Of a stretch of 64,000 nt of DNA, positions 1 to 8,690 are shown in pieces. The notes beneath the pieces are model-generated. The model had not been told where the DNA came from. It saw only the letters and a program-made list of their open reading frames with translations, and made no database searches. This DNA comes from Methylomonas sp. (GTDB lineage Bacteria; Pseudomonadota; Gammaproteobacteria; Methylococcales; Methylomonadaceae), in assembly GCF_023228165.1 (NCBI RefSeq), contig NZ_JALOBS010000012.1, forward strand, positions 1 to 64,000, read 5' to 3'. Made by a program: the position numbers and the translations under genes. The stretch's first letter is position 1. Every line of letters begins with the position of its first letter.

Positions 1-68
1 GGGTCAAAGCCGAGGTGACGCGGACGGCCAGGGCCGCCGAAGGCAATCACCGTGACGGTGTAGGCGCG

Positions 69-95
69 ATTATTCACTCAGGGATGGTGAATAAT
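69..95. repeat. 9-bp perfect inverted repeat just beyond the rimK break
   Basis: ATTATTCAC and GTGAATAAT flank a 9-nt loop. It lies 3 nt past the premature rimK stop and has no U-tract on either side, so it is not a typical intrinsic terminator. It could be part of the foreign or rearranged sequence that replaced the rimK 3' end. Confidence 0.5.
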
Positions 96-97
96 CT

Positions 98-898
98 TTA
101 CCGCCGGAAGCCGTCACTCGCCGGTACCAATGGCCCGCGATTGGCGCGAAGTAAATCCACCCCGCAGACATTCAGTCCCATAATTTTCGCGGCCCGCACT
201 GCCGTGGCGCGTTCCAGCGGCGTCAATTTTATCAATGCGGCGCTGCCGCCACGGTGCAGGTTGGAGCGAAATTCGCCTTCCTGGCCTTGGCGTTTGATGG
301 CAGCTACCACCTTGTCGCCAATCACGAAGCAGCGGATATCGCTGCCTTTGGACTCCTGGATGAATTCCTGCACCATGATGTTGGCGTTCAGCCCCATAAA
401 GGCTTGAATCACGCTGCGGGCGGCATTGTCGGTTTCCGCCAATACCACGCCTATACCTTGCGAACCTTCCACCAATTTGATAACCAAGGGTGCGCCGCCC
501 ACTTCGGCGATTAGATCTTCGATGTTGTCGGGATTATGGGCAAAGGCGGTGATCGGCAAATCGATACCCTTGCGGGCCAGTAATTGGCTGGAAGCCATTT
601 TGTCGCGGGAACGGCTGATGGAGGCCGAGTTATTCAGGCAAAAGGTATTCATGACCTCGAATTGGCGCAATACCGCTGTGCCGTAAAAGGTGATCGAGGC
701 GCCTATTCGTGGAATCACCGCATCGTAGCCCAATAGATTTTCGCCTTGATAATGTATCGAAGGCTTCATCGAGGTGATGTTCATGTAGCAATGCGTAGGG
801 TCCAACACGCGGGCTTGATGACCAAGGGCCGCGGCAGCTTCCATCAGGCGCACGCTGGAATACAGCGTGGGGTCGCGGGATAAAATCGCGATTTTCAT
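98..898 (-). CDS. rimK: RimK-like ribosomal protein S6 modification ligase, C-terminus missing (probable pseudogene)
   Basis: ATP-grasp ligase; in the family RimK adds glutamate to the C-terminus of ribosomal protein S6. The N-terminus begins MKIAILSRD as in the family, and the ATP-grasp glycine-rich segment VEGSQGIGVV and the segment GSDIRCFVIGD are present. Family members are about 300 aa; this frame gives 266. Homology stops abruptly after GVDLLRANRGPLV, exactly where the metal-binding MEVN(S/A)SPG block should follow, and is replaced by PASDGFRR and a stop. Neither other minus-strand frame restores the missing part. Without that block the enzyme should be inactive. The ATG at 898 is chosen over a TTG six bases upstream. 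It lies 18 nt behind the mtnC stop and probably ends the mtnBDC transcript. An assembly junction is an alternative explanation. Confidence 0.8.
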   Translation of the reverse strand: MKIAILSRDPTLYSSVRLMEAAAALGHQARVLDPTHCYMNITSMKPSIHYQGENLLGYDAVIPRIGASITFYGTAVLRQFEVMNTFCLNNSASISRSRDKMASSQLLARKGIDLPITAFAHNPDNIEDLIAEVGGAPLVIKLVEGSQGIGVVLAETDNAARSVIQAFMGLNANIMVQEFIQESKGSDIRCFVIGDKVVAAIKRQGQEGEFRSNLHRGGSAALIKLTPLERATAVRAAKIMGLNVCGVDLLRANRGPLVPASDGFRR

Positions 899-915
899 AG
901 CCAATCGCCTATTGC

Positions 916-1590
916 TTATAACGGGATAGCGGCAAAATCTTTAACCTGCCGATGAGCGGCTTGCTGATCGATGGCGTGATCCCTCACTAACCAATAGGTA
1001 TCGAACCCGGCTGCGCGCGCGGCATTCAGCTCGGCTTCGATATCGGATAAAAATAATATATCGGCGGCGGGCAACTGTAATTGTCGAGCTATGGCCTGAT
1101 AGGACGCTGCTTCTTGTTTGCTGCCGATATGGGTGTCGAAATAACCGGAAAATAATGGCGTCAAATCGCCGTATTCGCTATGTCCGAATAATAATTTTTG
1201 TGCATAGACAGAACCGGACGAATACACATAAAGCGCATAGCCCTTGGCATGCCAGTGTTTTAAACGTTCCGCCGCGTCCGGATATACGTGGCCCGTAAAA
1301 GCACCTTGCCGGTAACCGTCTTGCCAGATCAGGCCTTGTAACGATTTAAGCGGAGTGACTTTTTGATCGCGGTCTATCCAATCCGTGAATTGATCGATTA
1401 ATTGCTCGTTATCTAGCGCTTGGCCGGCAATTTGCCGCGCATCATCCAGTAATGCCTTGATTTCCGACTCCCGGCCATGCTGGCGGACAAAATCCGCTAG
1501 ATGGGCGCGGGCATAGGGAAACAGCACATCCTTTACAAAAGACAATGAGGAGGTGGTGCCTTCAATGTCGGTGAGGATCGCTTTGGTCAT
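916..1590 (-). CDS. mtnC: Enolase-phosphatase E1 (methionine salvage)
   Basis: Bifunctional HAD-superfamily enzyme that enolises 2,3-diketo-5-methylthiopentyl-1-phosphate and then dephosphorylates it to the acireductone substrate of MtnD. The HAD motif I appears as DIEGTT at residues 8-13, followed by the typical SSLSFVKDVLFPYA stretch. Motif II is the SSGSVYAQKLLFGHS region, and the acidic motif III is FLSDIEAELNAARAAG. At 224 aa it has the usual length. Its ATG overlaps the mtnD stop by 4 nt (ATGA), so the two are translationally coupled. The usual partner genes for earlier steps (mtnN, mtnA) are not in the window. Confidence 0.96.
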   Translation of the reverse strand: MTKAILTDIEGTTSSLSFVKDVLFPYARAHLADFVRQHGRESEIKALLDDARQIAGQALDNEQLIDQFTDWIDRDQKVTPLKSLQGLIWQDGYRQGAFTGHVYPDAAERLKHWHAKGYALYVYSSGSVYAQKLLFGHSEYGDLTPLFSGYFDTHIGSKQEAASYQAIARQLQLPAADILFLSDIEAELNAARAAGFDTYWLVRDHAIDQQAAHRQVKDFAAIPL

Positions 1591-2144
1591 AAACTGGTCA
1601 AATACTGGTCTAAAGTGGGAAAGCTGTCTGCAATCGGGTCGCCGGTAAAGTTGCCAATCCAGCCGTCTTCAGTAGTAAATAGCCGAATACATTTAAAATC
1701 CGGCATTTCGCCCATATCGAACCAGTGCTTGGTATGCGCCGGCACGCTGATCAAATCGCCCTGTTCGCAGAAAATGGCGTACACCTTGTCGTCGACATGT
1801 AAATAAAATAAGCCCCTGCCCTCCACAAAAAACCGTACTTCGAAGTCGTCGTGGGTATGTTCGGACAGAAATTTCTGCCGCATGGCCTCCTTTTCCGGAT
1901 GGTCGGGTTTCAAGCTGACAACATCCACCGATTTAAAACCAAACTGTTCGGTAAGTCTGTCGATGTGTTGTTGATAAGCGTCCTTGACTGTGAGAACTTC
2001 GACTTCGGAAATAAATTCGCTGCCGGCTTCCCAGCGTTCGAATTGCACGCCGATAGTCTTGAGTTGTTCTGAAATGCTGTCGAAGTCACGGCAGGTATTA
2101 CCCTGTTGCGGTTGATTGGCCGGATAGATAGTTAATGCGCTCAT
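1587..2144 (-). CDS. mtnD: Acireductone dioxygenase
   Basis: Cupin metalloenzyme of the methionine salvage pathway. With Fe2+ it converts the acireductone to 4-methylthio-2-oxobutanoate, the direct precursor of methionine; with Ni2+ it makes methylthiopropionate, formate and CO. The metal ligands are visible as EHTHDDFEVRFFVEG (two His and a Glu) and the later His of PAHTKHWFDMG. The length, 185 aa, is normal. It sits between mtnB and mtnC with 4-nt overlaps on both sides, giving the compact order mtnB-mtnD-mtnC. Confidence 0.96.
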   Translation of the reverse strand: MSALTIYPANQPQQGNTCRDFDSISEQLKTIGVQFERWEAGSEFISEVEVLTVKDAYQQHIDRLTEQFGFKSVDVVSLKPDHPEKEAMRQKFLSEHTHDDFEVRFFVEGRGLFYLHVDDKVYAIFCEQGDLISVPAHTKHWFDMGEMPDFKCIRLFTTEDGWIGNFTGDPIADSFPTLDQYLTSL

Positions 2145-2764
2145 GGTTGTTTCACTCCGTGTAGACGTATTTCACAATCGAATAAAAATTCCAGCGCCTC
2201 GAGATGGCGCAGGGTTTCCGCCACCGAGCGGCCCCAGGTGTAAAAACCGTGACCGGCAATGATATAGGCATGGATGTCACTATTTCGATCCAGAAAATTT
2301 TCCACTTGGGTAGCCAGACGCGGAATATTCTGATCGTTGGCGAAAATCGGTATGCTAACGCGGGATTCGTGGGTATCGATGTCGGCAAGCGCTTTCAATA
2401 GCTCGTAATTTTTCAAGACGATTTCGGATTTGAACAGCCGCGCCGCCAAGGTAGCATTGATCGAATGCGGGTGCAAAATTGCTTGGACGGCAGGAAAACG
2501 CCGGTAAAGCGAGGTGTGCAGCAAGGTTTCCGCGGAAGGCTTTTGTCCGTCGAGTGACTGGCCTTGCGGGTCGATCAACATAATATCATCGTGCAGCAAT
2601 TGGCCTTTATGCCGGCCAGAAACCGTAATGGCGATGTTGCCGTCGCTCAAGCGCGCGGAAAAATTACCGCTGGTGGCCGGTACCCAACCCTTGCTGTCGA
2701 TGAAGCGCCCGGCGTCGATCAATTCGTCGGCCTTGCTAAAAAATTCGTCGGTTTTTAAATTCAT
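2141..2764 (-). CDS. mtnB: Methylthioribulose-1-phosphate dehydratase
   Basis: Class II aldolase-like zinc enzyme that dehydrates 5-methylthioribulose-1-phosphate in methionine salvage. Zinc-binding histidines appear in LHPHSINATLAARL and again in AGHGFYTWG near the C-terminus. The frame stays open upstream to 2842, but that extension lies inside the RNase P RNA gene, so the ATG at 2764 (MNLKTDEF, 207 aa) is taken as the start. No Shine-Dalgarno is visible; instead a small hairpin (TTTTGC/GCAAAA, 2772-2788) sits just upstream. It begins only about 35 nt past the rnpB 3' end, with no separate promoter that I can see. Confidence 0.95.
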   Translation of the reverse strand: MNLKTDEFFSKADELIDAGRFIDSKGWVPATSGNFSARLSDGNIAITVSGRHKGQLLHDDIMLIDPQGQSLDGQKPSAETLLHTSLYRRFPAVQAILHPHSINATLAARLFKSEIVLKNYELLKALADIDTHESRVSIPIFANDQNIPRLATQVENFLDRNSDIHAYIIAGHGFYTWGRSVAETLRHLEALEFLFDCEIRLHGVKQP

Positions 2765-2796
2765 GGGAAGATTTTGCGAATTGCAAAAGGGAAGAG

Positions 2797-3147
2797 AAAG
2801 AGTTGGCCTGTAAGCCGGGTTCTGTCGAGAACAGCCATTCATCTAGGCGGCAAGTCACCCTGCCGCTCAAGCAATCTACCCAGGCGCCGCGCGGGCCACG
2901 CGTATGCGCCTCTATTTGATCTTGCTCCGGGTGGGGTTTTCCATGCCACAGCTGTTACCAGCTGCGCGGTGCGCTCTTACCGCACCATTTCACCCTTACC
3001 GGGTTCTAAAAGAACCAGGCGGTATATTTTCTGCGGCACTTTCCGTAGGCTCGCGCCTCCCAGGCATTACCTGGCACCCTGCCCTATGGAGCCCGGACTT
3101 TCCTCCCTTTCATTTGCATGAAACGGCGGCTGCTCGGCCAACTCTGG
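2797..3147 (-). ncRNA. rnpB: RNase P RNA (bacterial type A)
   Basis: Catalytic RNA of RNase P, which trims tRNA 5' leaders. The minus strand carries the universal blocks GAGGAAAGTCCGGGCTCC and ATAGGGCAGGGTGCCAGG near the 5' end and GACAGAACCCGGCTTACAGG near the 3' end. P1 closes the molecule: AGAGTTGGCC at the 5' end (3136-3145) pairs perfectly with GGCCAACTCT at the 3' end (2799-2808). The length of about 350 nt is normal. A TATAAT box at 3153-3158 on the minus strand places the transcript start close to the 5' end of P1. The gene has no strong terminator before mtnB. Confidence 0.97.
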
Positions 3148-3152
3148 GAGTA

Positions 3153-3158
3153 ATTATA
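3153..3158 (-). promoter_or_regulatory. -10 box of the rnpB promoter
   Basis: Perfect TATAAT on the minus strand, 7-8 nt before the P1 stem of the RNase P RNA. The -35 region is weak (an ATACTT-like hexamer about 17 nt upstream). The spacing to the RNA 5' end supports the call. Confidence 0.65.
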
Positions 3159-3206
3159 CAGAACTTCTAAAACGAAAGTATGTCGTAAAAAAAACCGAGT
3201 TTAGTT

Positions 3207-3674
3207 TTAGCTTTGCGCTTGGCCTTCGGCAATGCGTTTTTCCCGTTCTTCGCGGGCATGTTCCAGTTTGGAAAATACCTTGAGAATATCGGTAGCGGAC
3301 AAAATTCCAATCAGCTTGTTGCCCTCTACCACCGGCAAGGCGCCGATACGGTGATCGGCCATCATGGCGGCTGCTTCGGAAACCAGTGTTTCGGCGGTGA
3401 CGGTATAAACGCCTCGGTGCATGATGTGCACGACTTTTTGTGACACCACATGCAGCTGAGTATTGTCTTTATTGGTTTCGACCGCGTTGGAGTTGCTTTT
3501 CGGTCCCAGGGCTTTATAAAGGTCGCGGTCGGACACGATACCGACCAATTTGCCTTTCTCCACCACGGGTAGATGGCGGATTTTTTCGTAATGAATTAAA
3601 AAGAAAACCCGATCGATCAGATCGTGGGGTTCCACGGTAAAAACTTTGCTGGTCATTAATTCAGCGACGCGCAT
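3207..3674 (-). CDS. Two-CBS-domain protein
   Basis: Small stand-alone CBS-pair protein, 155 aa. CBS domain 1 covers roughly residues 1-60 (MRVAELMTSKVFTV ... LPVVEKGKLVGIVSDRDL) and domain 2 roughly residues 80-140 (IMHRGVYTV ... LPVVEGNKLIGILSATDIL). Such Bateman modules usually bind adenine nucleotides and regulate a partner, but no enzymatic or transport domain is fused here, so the target is unknown. The C-terminal tail is charged and helical (KLEHAREEREKRIAEG). It is transcribed alone, upstream of rnpB and in the same direction. Confidence 0.85.
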   Translation of the reverse strand: MRVAELMTSKVFTVEPHDLIDRVFFLIHYEKIRHLPVVEKGKLVGIVSDRDLYKALGPKSNSNAVETNKDNTQLHVVSQKVVHIMHRGVYTVTAETLVSEAAAMMADHRIGALPVVEGNKLIGILSATDILKVFSKLEHAREEREKRIAEGQAQS

Positions 3675-3879
3675 GGTGATCTCCAGATAAATTATAGCTA
3701 CACAGAATAAGGAAATAGCGGTTGCTTGACAAGGTGAAATCAGTTTAACCGAAGGAAAGCGATGAAAAAAAAAGGGGGAACAAGCAGCCGGTTTCCGGCA
3801 ACTCGGTCGGCAAATTTACTGAACAGCGTTAAAATTCTTTTGAATGGGGATTGGCTGCAAAAGGCATTGTTGGCGTTTT

Positions 3880-5133
3880 CTAAGCCCTTAAATGTCCATC
3901 GCCATAAGCAACCCATTTGTAGGTTGTGAGCTGGTCTGGCCCGACCGGGCCGCGGACATGAATTTTATCCGTGCTGATGCCGACCACCGACCCCAAACCA
4001 TAATCGCCGCCGCCCGACAATCTTGTGGAAGCATTTATCATCACCGACGCCGAATCCACCTGCTGTTCAAACTGTTGAGCCATGTTCAGGCTTTGTGTGA
4101 CGATGCCGTCGGTATGTCCCGAGCCATAGTAATTGATGTGAGCAATCGCCGATTGAATACCGTCCACAATTTTGATCGACAAAATCGGCGCTAGATATTC
4201 GGTATGCCAGTCGTCTTCCGTCGCCGCTGCAATACCCGGCAACAGCTTTTGCGTCGCATCGCAGCCGCGCAGCTCGATCCGGTTTGAGCCGAACGCCGTC
4301 TTCAGCAGCGGTAACAGCTGTTCGGCACACTGTTTATCGACCAGCAGGGTTTCCAGCGCGTTACAAACCTGTACGCTTTGGCATTTCGAGTTAACGGCGA
4401 TGGCGACCGCCTGATCGGGATTTGCATCGGCGGCGATATAGAGGTGGCAAATGCCGTCGTAATGTTTAATGACCGGAATGCGGGTGCCTTCGGCAATACG
4501 TTTGATTAAGCCTTTGCCGCCACGCGGAATTAACACGTCGATATACTCGTCCATTTTCAGCAGCTCGCTCACCGCCTCGTGTCCGGGGGTGCGGATGATC
4601 TGTAGCGCGTGTTGTGGCAAGCCTGCGTCAACGGCGCCTGCAATCATGGCATCGGTAAGCAATGTGTTGGTAAGCAGGGCTTCCGACCCGCCGCGCAAGA
4701 TGACCGCATTGCCGCTTTTGATGCACACCCCGGCGGCATCGGTGGTGACGTTGGGTCGCGATTCATAAATAATACCGATGACGCCCAGCGGTACCGATTT
4801 TTTACAGACCCGCAGCCCATTTGGATTGGTATGCCCCGACAGTATTCGATTCAGCGGGTCCGGCAACTGCGCCACTTTTTGCAAGCGCGTCAGCAGGTAC
4901 AGAAAGGTTTTGTCGTCTATCGTCAGACGCTTGATCATCGCATCGGACTGTCCTTCATCCCGGGCCTTAATGATTTCCAGGGCATTAACCTCCAGAACCC
5001 GAGTTTTGACCGACTCAAGCGCCGCGGCCATTTTAGCCAGGGCAAGATTTCGCAATGCTTCAGGCGCCGATGCTAATTGGCGCGCCGCTTGGCGGCTTTG
5101 TTTGGCAATGACTTCAACGGGAGGGACACTCAT
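3880..5133 (-). CDS. proA: Gamma-glutamyl phosphate reductase
   Basis: Second enzyme of proline biosynthesis; it reduces glutamyl-5-phosphate to glutamate semialdehyde with NADPH. Typical aldehyde-dehydrogenase-fold blocks are present: PLGVIGIIYESRPNVTTDAA, KSGNAVILRGGSEA, and the catalytic cysteine region NSKCQSVQVCNALETLL, with NASTRLSGGGDYGLG near the end. The frame is open to an ATG at 5166 (428 aa); the ATG at 5133 gives 417 aa, the usual family length, and is preferred, although neither start has a strong Shine-Dalgarno. proB is not adjacent. It follows the GTPase operon after a short gap. Confidence 0.95.
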   Translation of the reverse strand: MSVPPVEVIAKQSRQAARQLASAPEALRNLALAKMAAALESVKTRVLEVNALEIIKARDEGQSDAMIKRLTIDDKTFLYLLTRLQKVAQLPDPLNRILSGHTNPNGLRVCKKSVPLGVIGIIYESRPNVTTDAAGVCIKSGNAVILRGGSEALLTNTLLTDAMIAGAVDAGLPQHALQIIRTPGHEAVSELLKMDEYIDVLIPRGGKGLIKRIAEGTRIPVIKHYDGICHLYIAADANPDQAVAIAVNSKCQSVQVCNALETLLVDKQCAEQLLPLLKTAFGSNRIELRGCDATQKLLPGIAAATEDDWHTEYLAPILSIKIVDGIQSAIAHINYYGSGHTDGIVTQSLNMAQQFEQQVDSASVMINASTRLSGGGDYGLGSVVGISTDKIHVRGPVGPDQLTTYKWVAYGDGHLRA

Positions 5134-5238
5134 GATTTTCTCGATATGATCGCTGTTTGAGAGCATTAAGATTACCAGTATTCAGGGAAACGGTGTGTCA
5201 TCGCCGATTTCGCCAAGCGCTATTCCCCTGCCTCATGG

Positions 5239-6765
5239 TTACCAGGATTTTCTTAAAAACCAACGGCTGGCTTGAGCGACTTGCTGCCACAGCAAAGTCC
5301 ACTTCTGCCGGTTTTTGGCATCTTTCAGGCATCGTAACAAACGGGCCCGATTTGCTTCATCCATTTGCTGGCCCATGACCAGCCACAAGGAATCGACGTT
5401 ATAAACGCCTAAACCGTCATTATTGCCCAAGCTAACCGGTACCAGGGCGGTGGTGTCCGGCAGGGCCAAATCTTGCTGAATGGCGTCCATGGCGGCGCGA
5501 ATATTGACAGCCTTTACGCAATCAGGTTCTAGCACATCATAGGGTGGCTGCCATTCTCGAAGCGGCCGAAGTTCATCGATATGGGTTACCACCACAAGGA
5601 TGGGCGGAATTTTCCGATTGGCTTGATGATGGTAGTGCCGGTGAAATTCATGCAAAAAATGCCGGTCGGCGGAGCGTGCCGCATTGTTGGCATGACAGAC
5701 CAGCATGACTAAATCGGTTTTATCCAACTCCTGCCGATTGTCATGTATCCAACTGGTGTTTTCGCCATAACCAGGCGTGTCGAAAATCAGGCCGGAAAAC
5801 GCGCCTTCGCGATCCAGCGTATAAGGCATGATCGCGTCGGTGCAGGAAACCACATCAGCCGCCGCGCGTGGCGAATCAAACAAGGTATTGATCAAGGTTG
5901 ATTTGCCGGCATTGGTTTGTCCCGCCACCAGAATACGGATCGGTTCCTGACTCTGCGTTTGCTGCCGCTCCGTTGCCTGTAACTCATCGTCCCGTGACTG
6001 GGCTGACAAGATATCCGATTTTTGCGGCTCCACCGCCATGCGCCCGCTATACAGCATGATGGCATAATGCCCCACTTTCTGAATATAGGTTTCCAATAAC
6101 CAGTCTTGCAGACGCGGTACGGTTAAAGCCACGGCCTTATCCTGAGCATAATTTTTTAATTCCTGTAATACCCCGCTCATGGGATTCAATACCACGCGCC
6201 CCAAGCGTAAAGCGGTATTAGCGTCACTTAAATGGTCCAGCCAACGCTGCATATTTAAACCATCCGCCAAGGTAATCACGTGACTGAAGGGTATATGCCC
6301 CGTTATTTGTCGATGCAAGTCATGGCATACCTGCTCGGCTAGCCGCAGTAGCTCCGTAACGGGAATATCCATTTCCGGTTGCGTCGCATTGGCGCGGTAG
6401 TGCCGGGCCACCAGCAGCAGAACCTGTTGCCCTAGCTTTAACCAGGTATCAATTTGATCCAGTCCGCTTCGAGTGTCTTGGTTAATGGTGGGCGCCAGTG
6501 CCTGCACCGCATCCCAGGCGGCTTGATCGCGTTGCGAAAATGGGGTGTCCGGCTTGACCGCGCCTTCCTTCCGCGCCCTTTTTCTAGAACGATTCAGCCA
6601 GCGGGACACAATCCAAATAAGGCCCGTACAAGCCACGGATGAATTGAGCCATATCCAAAACCACTGCTGTTGCCATAACCACCAGGCACCGCAAGCCATT
6701 AACACTAAAAACGGAATGCTGCCGATAAAAAGCATCAACAGCCAGGGCCAAGCTCGTTTGATCAT
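5239..6765 (-). CDS. Membrane-anchored GTPase, function unknown
   Basis: 508 aa. Two N-terminal membrane helices (about residues 5-30 and 33-55) end in a very basic patch, then a long mostly helical region (80-270), then a GTPase domain. G1 is GQTNAGKST at 282-290, G3 is DTPG at 329-332, and the G4-like motif is THID at 394-397 instead of NKxD. The layout resembles the HSR1/YeeP-like GTPases and is distantly like bacterial dynamin-type proteins. Function is unknown. The ATG overlaps the stop of the preceding DUF697-type GTPase by 4 nt, so the pair is probably made together at the inner membrane. Confidence 0.8.
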   Translation of the reverse strand: MIKRAWPWLLMLFIGSIPFLVLMACGAWWLWQQQWFWIWLNSSVACTGLIWIVSRWLNRSRKRARKEGAVKPDTPFSQRDQAAWDAVQALAPTINQDTRSGLDQIDTWLKLGQQVLLLVARHYRANATQPEMDIPVTELLRLAEQVCHDLHRQITGHIPFSHVITLADGLNMQRWLDHLSDANTALRLGRVVLNPMSGVLQELKNYAQDKAVALTVPRLQDWLLETYIQKVGHYAIMLYSGRMAVEPQKSDILSAQSRDDELQATERQQTQSQEPIRILVAGQTNAGKSTLINTLFDSPRAAADVVSCTDAIMPYTLDREGAFSGLIFDTPGYGENTSWIHDNRQELDKTDLVMLVCHANNAARSADRHFLHEFHRHYHHQANRKIPPILVVVTHIDELRPLREWQPPYDVLEPDCVKAVNIRAAMDAIQQDLALPDTTALVPVSLGNNDGLGVYNVDSLWLVMGQQMDEANRARLLRCLKDAKNRQKWTLLWQQVAQASRWFLRKSW

Positions 6766-7967
6766 GATTGAGCACCCTTACTGAACCTGTCTTTTAATAA
6801 TTCGCGGCCTTGTTGTAATTGATCGTCATAGACCGCCTTCAGCATTTCCGGAGAGAAGGCATGGCCTTGCCGGGTTTGTGCATAGTAATAGCAAAGGGTC
6901 ATGCCCAAGGCATAGGTAATTGCGGCTGTGGATAGGCCGGCAATTAGCGACCCCCAACCCGGCACAAATTTAGCCAATTCGCGCACGCCTAATCCAAAAC
7001 TTAAGCCGCCGATGCCGATCGCGCTGGTCACTTCGTAGACGCTACGCCGTGTCAGCGGTAAACCGTAAATTGACGCGATACTATGAAACAACTTGCCTTG
7101 CGCGGTAATCACCAGCGGCACGCTGGCGGCGGGCACGGGCGTCATTGCCAGCAGTCCGCAAGATATGGCGTATCCCAGGATGTGCGGATACGCGTGTTGC
7201 AGATAAACATCGTTGAGCTGGTCTCTTTGCGCCCGGTTTTGCAACAACATCTGCCGCAATCCGGTCGGCAAGGCCAACTCGATGGCCGACCACAAGGCAT
7301 CGAGACCGTAATCGGCTGGGACATAACCGTCTTGTTCCTGCGTCAAATCCACCGCCACAAACTGGGCGTTTAAGTCTTTAAAATGTTGCCGTTGCACATT
7401 TAGGGAACGGGCCAAGTCGGCTGGGCAGTTACTGGCAAATTGATCGGCGGCATAGGGATACGGCAGCACATGTTCCGTGGATTTATGCGGATAGCCTTCA
7501 TGCAAACAGGTCTGTATCACCAGCAATGGCCACTCAGGACGACTATGCCGAATCGCGCGAATCGCTGCTAATACGCCGTCTAATTCATGATCCATGGCTT
7601 TAATCACAACCATCAATAAATGTGCCTGGCTTTGGCACCAAACCATATCTTCGGCGGGGTCGTAGCCTGCTTCGCCCAGTCCCCGCGTATCTAAAAAACG
7701 TACAAAGGCTGTTTCCGAGTCAGGAAAATCGAAAACGAAAGACCGCCGGGTGCATGGGCGAAACCCTTGCCCAATCTCAGCGCGGCTGGAACTGGTTAAA
7801 GCTTGAACGATGGACGACTTACCGCTTTGGGTTTTACCCAATAACCAAAATACCGGGATGGGCAGATGTTGACGCGCCTGCCGCAGTTTTTCATGCAACT
7901 GAATGTCGGATACTTTGGGGGTTAGAATTTGATTAATCCAGTCACCTTTCAATAATTTAGAAATCAT
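6762..7967 (-). CDS. GTPase with C-terminal DUF697-like membrane domain
   Basis: 401 aa. The N-terminal GTPase domain has G1 GKTQSGKSS at 44-52 and G3 DTRG at 93-96; no clear NKxD is present (LVIQTCLHEGY occupies that place). The C-terminal part (about 260-370) is hydrophobic and glycine-rich with the look of DUF697, a domain also found in YcjF-type proteins. The protein is probably peripheral or inserted in the inner membrane. It lies 30 nt behind the 181-aa gene and overlaps the second GTPase by 4 nt, suggesting a three-gene unit. The reaction and partner are unknown. Confidence 0.8.
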   Translation of the reverse strand: MISKLLKGDWINQILTPKVSDIQLHEKLRQARQHLPIPVFWLLGKTQSGKSSIVQALTSSSRAEIGQGFRPCTRRSFVFDFPDSETAFVRFLDTRGLGEAGYDPAEDMVWCQSQAHLLMVVIKAMDHELDGVLAAIRAIRHSRPEWPLLVIQTCLHEGYPHKSTEHVLPYPYAADQFASNCPADLARSLNVQRQHFKDLNAQFVAVDLTQEQDGYVPADYGLDALWSAIELALPTGLRQMLLQNRAQRDQLNDVYLQHAYPHILGYAISCGLLAMTPVPAASVPLVITAQGKLFHSIASIYGLPLTRRSVYEVTSAIGIGGLSFGLGVRELAKFVPGWGSLIAGLSTAAITYALGMTLCYYYAQTRQGHAFSPEMLKAVYDDQLQQGRELLKDRFSKGAQS

Positions 7968-7997
7968 GGGTTGCCTGGGTTAGCTAGTAAGGGAAGG

Positions 7998-8543
7998 TTA
8001 ATGAGCCGTTGCGTGGTCATACATGACACCGAACAACTGTATCACCGTAAAAATCAGAGTTTGCGTAATGCGGGTGGCTTTGACGCGAATCGGGTTTTCC
8101 GAGGCAAAATCGTCAATCGCGGCATTCATGAAATTGACCAAGCCGGTTTGCGAGTTGCCGTCCATGATGCGCTCCAAAAAGCGATCCTGCAGTTTGTCGC
8201 GGATTTTTGGCTCCATGGGCCGATCGGTCATTAAAGCCTGCAGTTCTGTATCCAGCAGTACGGCGCTCTTTTCCAGCCAGTCGAAACCCAGGGTATTTTG
8301 AGAAGGCAGTGGGCCAAACGCTTTTTCAAACACACAAATTACATCGAAGCACAGATCCATAAACAAATTAGCCATGTCTTGGTTCTGTCGGGCAATAACA
8401 GTGGGAAAAACCCCAAAGATGGTTTGTGCAAATGCGGATTGATCAAGCTGAAATTGCTGCAGGATTTTTCTGCCGGCGGTTTCATCGATGGATTTAGCAT
8501 ATTCCAATGCCTGGTATAGCTCGTGTGTAGTCAGTTCGCGCAT
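7998..8543 (-). CDS. Hypothetical protein leading the GTPase operon
   Basis: 181 aa and not recognised. It is predicted to be largely alpha-helical, with no signal peptide and no convincing membrane segment except a mildly hydrophobic C-terminal stretch (TQTLIFTVIQLFGVMYD). It has no recognisable catalytic motif. The ATG at 8543 has a GGA about 10 nt upstream. It is the first gene of a run with two GTPases, so it could be an adaptor or regulator of them; that is inference from position only. Confidence 0.65.
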   Translation of the reverse strand: MRELTTHELYQALEYAKSIDETAGRKILQQFQLDQSAFAQTIFGVFPTVIARQNQDMANLFMDLCFDVICVFEKAFGPLPSQNTLGFDWLEKSAVLLDTELQALMTDRPMEPKIRDKLQDRFLERIMDGNSQTGLVNFMNAAIDDFASENPIRVKATRITQTLIFTVIQLFGVMYDHATAH

Positions 8544-8690
8544 TGTGTTTTCCGGTGTCGGTGTCTGATTGGTCTGATTTTATCAAGATACCCCGGGATT
8601 GACTGATGCTTTGTTGCCTAAAAGAAATGATCGCAGTCAGTTGTTGATGGGCTAGGATGCCGGCGAGTGTGCGGCGGGTGTTGGAAAAAG

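Noticed and set aside
2765..2842. 26-residue N-terminal extension of MtnB
   Set aside because: It would be coded inside the conserved 3' end of RNase P RNA and the family starts at the internal methionine.
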